Source: Campylobacteraceae bacterium (GTDB taxonomy: Bacteria; Campylobacterota; Campylobacteria; Campylobacterales; Sulfurovaceae). From it: a stretch of 9,422 nucleotides of DNA. Every line of letters begins with the position of its first letter. Within the stretch, counting starts at the first letter, position 1. The position numbers and the translations under genes are program-made. Under the pieces are notes generated by a model. It worked only from the letters and a program-made list of their open reading frames with translations. It made no database searches and had not been told where the DNA came from. Positions 6,118 through 9,422 of the stretch are shown here, one piece after another. The stretch is taken from assembly GCA_026985655.1 (NCBI GenBank), contig JALSQB010000154.1:1-9422 (forward strand), given 5' to 3'.

Positions 6118-6850
6118 AAATAATAAAATCTACAATGGCTTGGACTTGGGTGTCAAACATATAGGCGATGAATGTTCCAATGATTAAAAATGGAACAAAA
6201 GGTACTTGGGTATCTTTGGCTAAAAGTGAGGGAACCATAGCCACAATGGCTGCAATAAAAAGGGCATATAAAAAAGCAGGAAATCCAAGTAATGCACCCA
6301 TGGTTCCTGCAACAATAATATCCCCTTCACCCATCGCTTCTTTGTTAATAAAAAATGAGAGATAGTAGCGTAAAAGGGTCATTCCTCCAACAGCCAAAAG
6401 AGCATCTTGCATGGAGTCCAAAATCGTTGGGCTAATGACAGCTAAGGCTAAAGCCAAGAGATTTAAGTTGTCAGGTATTGCCATGTATTTAAAGTCAATC
6501 ATCACCAAAGCTAACAGTAAAGTAAAGACAGCAAAGACAATGGGGAAGTACCAAACAAGCCCTAATTTGTAAAAAAGAGAGACAGCAATAATTCCTGTGG
6601 CAAGTTCAATAAGTGGGTATTGCATGGAGATTTTTTCAGCACAAAAGCCACATTTCCCTCGTAAAAATAGCCATGAAAAAATGGGAACATTATGATACCA
6701 CTTCAGAGGCGTTTGACACGATTGGCACTTCGACGCAGGAAAAACAATGCTTTCTCCTTTAGGAATTCGGTAGATGACCACATTTAAAAAAGAACCAATT
6801 AAGATTCCAAAGATAAACACAAAAAGTGCAATAAGTAATTCAGGGTTCAT
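6110..6850 (-). CDS. pilD: Prepilin peptidase / N-methyltransferase (PilD/GspO type)
   Basis: Polytopic inner-membrane aspartyl protease that cleaves the leader of type IV prepilins or pseudopilins and methylates the new N-terminus. The 246-residue protein begins with a hydrophobic segment leading into GSFLNVVIYRIP (19-30), a hallmark of the family. It has the cytoplasmic zinc-binding loop with two CxxC pairs (Cys42/45 and Cys67/70), which points to the bifunctional class. The catalytic aspartates are Asp119 (MIDFKYMAIPD) and Asp177 (GEGD). The remaining sequence is membrane helices. Its ATG overlaps the uppS stop by one base (TAATG) and has a strong GGAGG site. No pilin or secretion genes are in this window, so its substrates are encoded elsewhere. 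In C. jejuni the homologue has been linked to the type II-like DNA uptake (competence) machinery, recalled from general knowledge. Confidence 0.94.
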   Translation of the reverse strand: MNPELLIALFVFIFGILIGSFLNVVIYRIPKGESIVFPASKCQSCQTPLKWYHNVPIFSWLFLRGKCGFCAEKISMQYPLIELATGIIAVSLFYKLGLVWYFPIVFAVFTLLLALVMIDFKYMAIPDNLNLLALALAVISPTILDSMQDALLAVGGMTLLRYYLSFFINKEAMGEGDIIVAGTMGALLGFPAFLYALFIAAIVAMVPSLLAKDTQVPFVPFLIIGTFIAYMFDTQVQAIVDFIIYG

Positions 6851-7539
6851 TATAGTCCTCCAAAGCGACGGTTTCTGTTGACATATTGGTCAATAATATC
6901 TTCTAATTCATGAGCTGTAAAGTCTGGCCAAAGGGTTGGGGTAAAGAAAAATTCAGCGTAAGAGTTTTGCCAAAGTAAATAGTTAGAGAGACGCTGTTCC
7001 CCACTGGTTCGAATCATTAAATCAACATCGACATAAGGGGTTGGTAGTTCAGCCCCTAAACTCTCTTCGGTAATTGTTTCGCCACGCTGTGCCAAACGAT
7101 TAGCTGCTTTGGCTATCTCTTCACGTGAGCCATAGTTAAGTGCCAAAATCTGTGTGACATTGGTATGGTGTGCTGTCTCTTTTTGAATGTAAGCGATGGT
7201 CTCTTGCAGTTGTGGTGAGAAGCCCTCAATATTACCAATGGGTTGAAATTTTGCACCAAATTTATGGTAGGTTTCAAGTTGGGCTTTTAGCCATGAGTCA
7301 AGCAGTTTCATAAGAAATGCCACTTCATACTTTGGACGTTTCCAATTTTCAGTAGAAAAAGCGTAAAAGGTTACGGTTTCAATGGTCTCATGTTTTGCAC
7401 AATATTCAGTAATATTACGCGTAACATTTGCTCCAGCTTCATGCCCTTTGGTTCGTACCAATCCTCGCTCTTTTGCCCAGCGACCATTACCGTCCATGAT
7501 GATTGCTAAGTGTTTTAAAATATTTTTCTCTTTTGCCAT
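6850..7539 (-). CDS. uppS: Undecaprenyl diphosphate synthase (di-trans,poly-cis)
   Basis: Cytosolic cis-prenyltransferase that adds eight isopentenyl units to farnesyl diphosphate. The product, undecaprenyl diphosphate, becomes the lipid carrier for peptidoglycan and O- or N-glycan assembly. The 229 residues show the whole family pattern. HLAIIMDGNGRWA contains the magnesium/diphosphate-binding Asp16 and Arg20, followed by FSTENWKRP (61-69). The C-terminal signature from IRTSGEQRLS has Arg177, Arg183 and Ser185, and Glu196 lies in YAEFFFTPTLWPDF. Length is normal for short bacterial enzymes. It starts 9 bp after the coaBC stop, with only a weak AAAG ribosome site, and its stop overlaps the next start. 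Its position between glmU and an LPS export gene places it in an envelope-biogenesis operon. Confidence 0.97.
   Translation of the reverse strand: MAKEKNILKHLAIIMDGNGRWAKERGLVRTKGHEAGANVTRNITEYCAKHETIETVTFYAFSTENWKRPKYEVAFLMKLLDSWLKAQLETYHKFGAKFQPIGNIEGFSPQLQETIAYIQKETAHHTNVTQILALNYGSREEIAKAANRLAQRGETITEESLGAELPTPYVDVDLMIRTSGEQRLSNYLLWQNSYAEFFFTPTLWPDFTAHELEDIIDQYVNRNRRFGGL
6857..6861 (-). promoter_or_regulatory. Strong ribosome binding site for the prepilin peptidase gene
   Basis: The minus strand reads GGAGG six bases before the ATG at 6850, inside the last codons of uppS. It is the best Shine-Dalgarno match in the minus-strand operon and fixes the start, which shares a base with the uppS stop. 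Confidence 0.8.
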
Positions 7540-7548
7540 CTATAATCT

Positions 7549-8781
7549 TTAAATTGTATTATTGTGTTCTAACTTTTGGCTCTCTTGAAGTATCTTAAAA
7601 GACAACTCAAGCTTAGACGCACGTCCTAACTCAACAGTATTATCTTTAGTAATAAAAACGATACTATTATCAAGCGTACCAAAAGCAGAACTATCTGCTA
7701 AGAGATTATAACATACTCCATCTACATTTTTATTTTCGATTAAGCTTTTAGCGTTAGAAAAGCCATTGGCACTGTCCATTTCTGCTTTAAATCCAACTTT
7801 TATTAACGATAACTCACCAATGGACTTTAAAATGTCCTCTGTCTGTTTCATCTCAATGTTCCATTCATTGCCAATGGTGACTTTTTTAGTTTTGCCTTTG
7901 TTGGGAGATTTGGGCGTAAAATCAGCCACAGCTGCTGCCATGAAGATAAAAGGGGTTTTAGGGCTATGTTGTTCTGCCTGATGAATCTCTTGAAGAACAG
8001 CCTCTTTCATTTCATAGGCTGATTCAAGCTTTATGCTTGAAATTTGATTGGGAATCTCATGGTGAGGCATGGTGCTAAGTAGCGATACCTTTGCCCCTTT
8101 GAGATAGAGTGCCGTAGCTAAAGTATTTGCCATTTTCCCTGAAGAGAAGTTGGAGACATAACGCACTTCATCTATCTTTTCGCGTGTTCCTCCCCCTGTG
8201 ACAATGACCTCTCTGTTTGTCCAAAAATCTTCTTGCAGTAAGGCTTTAGCCGTGGCATAAAATATCTCTAAAGGTTCAGCCAAAGCTCCATTTCCTACAT
8301 CACCACAGGCTAAGAGTTTGGATTGAGAACCAATAATCTCTATATGATGTTCTTCAAGATAGTTGAGTGCCTTTAAAGTTGTTGCATCTTCTATCATATT
8401 TGTGTTTGCCGAAGGAGCTATGAGCATAGGCTTGGGGTAGGCTAAAACCGTTTGTAGCAAGATATTGTCAGCAAAGCCATTGGCAATTTTGTTAATGCTA
8501 TTAGCCGTTGCAGGAGCAATCACAAAAACATCACACGCTTTACCAATGTCAATGTGGTTGAGTGTTGAAGCCCAAGATTCAGAACTTTCAGTTAAAACAG
8601 CATTTCTTGTTAAAGCTTCAAAAGTAAGGGCAGAGACAAAACGTTCAGCCGAGGGAGTCATGACCACATGAACACAAGCCCCAGCCTTAACAAAAAGACG
8701 GGCTAAGTCACAGGCTTTGTAGGCTGAGATACTACCTGTGATTCCGAGGAGAATGGTTTTGTTGTTTAGCTTAAGTTGCAT
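7549..8781 (-). CDS. coaBC: Bifunctional phosphopantothenoylcysteine decarboxylase / phosphopantothenate-cysteine ligase
   Basis: Cytosolic enzyme for two coenzyme A steps: ligation of cysteine to 4'-phosphopantothenate (CoaB) and FMN-dependent decarboxylation to 4'-phosphopantetheine (CoaC). The CoaC flavoprotein domain spans about 1-185. It has GITGSISAYK (13-22), catalytic His76 (NHIDIG), Asn126 in the substrate loop, and Cys159 in LLACG on the flap. The CoaB domain spans about 190-400. It has VTGGGTREKIDEVRYVSN ending at Asn201, SSGKM (203-207), MAAAVADF (271-278) and the lysine cluster at 287-290. The length of 410 is typical. One oddity is the CoaC motif usually written PxMNxxMW, which here reads PSANTNMI: the first Met is Ala and the Trp is Ile, while Asn and the second Met are kept. 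Only 6 bp separate it from the glmU stop. Confidence 0.97.
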   Translation of the reverse strand: MQLKLNNKTILLGITGSISAYKACDLARLFVKAGACVHVVMTPSAERFVSALTFEALTRNAVLTESSESWASTLNHIDIGKACDVFVIAPATANSINKIANGFADNILLQTVLAYPKPMLIAPSANTNMIEDATTLKALNYLEEHHIEIIGSQSKLLACGDVGNGALAEPLEIFYATAKALLQEDFWTNREVIVTGGGTREKIDEVRYVSNFSSGKMANTLATALYLKGAKVSLLSTMPHHEIPNQISSIKLESAYEMKEAVLQEIHQAEQHSPKTPFIFMAAAVADFTPKSPNKGKTKKVTIGNEWNIEMKQTEDILKSIGELSLIKVGFKAEMDSANGFSNAKSLIENKNVDGVCYNLLADSSAFGTLDNSIVFITKDNTVELGRASKLELSFKILQESQKLEHNNTI

Positions 8782-8787
8782 TAGAGG

Positions 8788-9422
8788 CTATTTCCCAAAA
8801 AACTTATAAAAAAAGTCAGGTAAGATTTTTAATGCTGAACGGGTAATGGCAAGTGAGCCTTTTTTAACATTTTTGGTGAGCGTTGTTCCTGCTGCGATAA
8901 TGACATCGTCTTCTATGGTGACAGGGGCGATAAGTTGTGAATCTGAACCGACAAATACATTTTTACCGATGGTGGTTTTGTATTTTGCTTTTCCATCGTA
9001 ATTGCAAGTAATAACCCCTGCGCCAATGTTTGAACCCTCATCAATACTCGCATCGCCAATGTAAGCTAAATGTCCAGCTTTTACGCCTGTGAGGGTCGAT
9101 TTTTTGACCTCTACAAAGTTTCCTATGTGGGTGTTTTTTAAGTGTGTTAATGGGCGAACTCTTCCCATAGGACCAACATCTGAATCTTCTATGATAGATT
9201 CTTCTATGACAGAGTTGGTTTTAATGTGGGCATTAATGAGTTTTGAAGCTCCTAAAATGCTCACGCCATTTTCTAAAATGCACTCTCCCTCAAAAGTAGC
9301 TCTACAATCAATATAGATGCTATGAGGAAAACGCATACTCACCCCTTGCTCCATAAGCTCTTTTTTAATTCTGTTTTGCATAATAATCTCAGCATCAGCT
9401 AAATCTAGCTTGGAGTTTACAC
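8788..9422 (-). CDS. glmU: Bifunctional UDP-N-acetylglucosamine pyrophosphorylase / glucosamine-1-P acetyltransferase, C-terminal part (5' end outside window)
   Basis: GlmU makes UDP-GlcNAc, the precursor for peptidoglycan, lipid A and glycans. The C-terminal half acetylates glucosamine-1-phosphate and the N-terminal half adds UMP. Only the C-terminal about 211 residues are here. The frame is open to the window edge, so the in-frame Met codon at 9379-9381 is internal. Residues before it (VNSKLDLADAEIIMQ) match the linker helix between the two GlmU domains. The left-handed beta-helix of hexapeptide repeats is obvious. Acetyltransferase residues are recognisable, counted from that Met: Arg76 in GRVRP, Lys93/94 in EVKKS, catalytic His104 in KAGHLAYIGD, and NYDG at 127-130. 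The C-terminal tail is short (FFYKFFGK). In the family the full protein has roughly 430-460 residues. Its promoter must lie outside the window. Confidence 0.95.
   Translation of the reverse strand, partial: VNSKLDLADAEIIMQNRIKKELMEQGVSMRFPHSIYIDCRATFEGECILENGVSILGASKLINAHIKTNSVIEESIIEDSDVGPMGRVRPLTHLKNTHIGNFVEVKKSTLTGVKAGHLAYIGDASIDEGSNIGAGVITCNYDGKAKYKTTIGKNVFVGSDSQLIAPVTIEDDVIIAAGTTLTKNVKKGSLAITRSALKILPDFFYKFFGK

Noticed and set aside
9379..9381. Met codon at 9381 as the start of a short acyltransferase
   Set aside because: The frame continues to the window edge with residues typical of the linker before the GlmU acetyltransferase domain; this is a cut GlmU, not a stand-alone protein.

Overview
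The window is AT-rich, gene-dense bacterial DNA with no gap longer than 64 bp. Gene content and order point to Campylobacterota (epsilonproteobacteria). From memory, Campylobacter jejuni keeps a similar minus-strand run of glmU, dfp/coaBC, uppS, a prepilin peptidase, an LptF/G-type permease and truA. The GC level and the multi-domain AAA/PD-(D/E)XK protein at the left edge would suit a free-living genus such as Sulfurimonas or Sulfurovum, but the genus cannot be fixed from this sequence alone.

Left part (1-636, plus strand): the 3' part of a gene for an AAA-ATPase-like protein with a C-terminal PD-(D/E)XK nuclease-like domain. Its reading frame is open to the first base of the window.

Middle (701-4376, plus strand): a three-gene operon preceded by a TATAAT-type promoter. 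Two paralogous EptA-type phosphoethanolamine transferases (527 and 510 residues) flank a 186-residue, membrane-anchored cysteine phosphatase of the dual-specificity/tyrosine phosphatase superfamily. The genes are separated by 2 bp and then overlap by 4 bp, so they are almost certainly co-expressed. All three products should be anchored in the inner membrane with catalytic domains in the periplasm. The likely theme is remodelling of phosphate groups on lipid A, LOS or another envelope glycan: the phosphatase could remove phosphates and the transferases could add phosphoethanolamine. The second transferase keeps the catalytic Thr and metal ligands but has lost both cysteines of the disulfide around the nucleophile, which suggests a different substrate or fold requirement. 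This operon is the most interesting part of the window.

Right part (4366-9422, minus strand, read right to left): a tightly packed operon of glmU (5' part outside the window), coaBC, uppS, a prepilin peptidase, an LptF/LptG-family permease and truA. It joins UDP-GlcNAc synthesis, coenzyme A synthesis, undecaprenyl carrier synthesis, prepilin processing, LPS transport and tRNA modification. Intergenic distances run from +9 to -8 bp. Its last gene ends inside the end of the second transferase gene (11-bp tail-to-tail overlap), with no convincing intrinsic terminator between the convergent operons. A palindromic stem-loop followed by a T-run lies just inside the lptF/G gene and may be an attenuator-like element.

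No tRNA, rRNA, CRISPR array, insertion sequence or riboswitch was seen.
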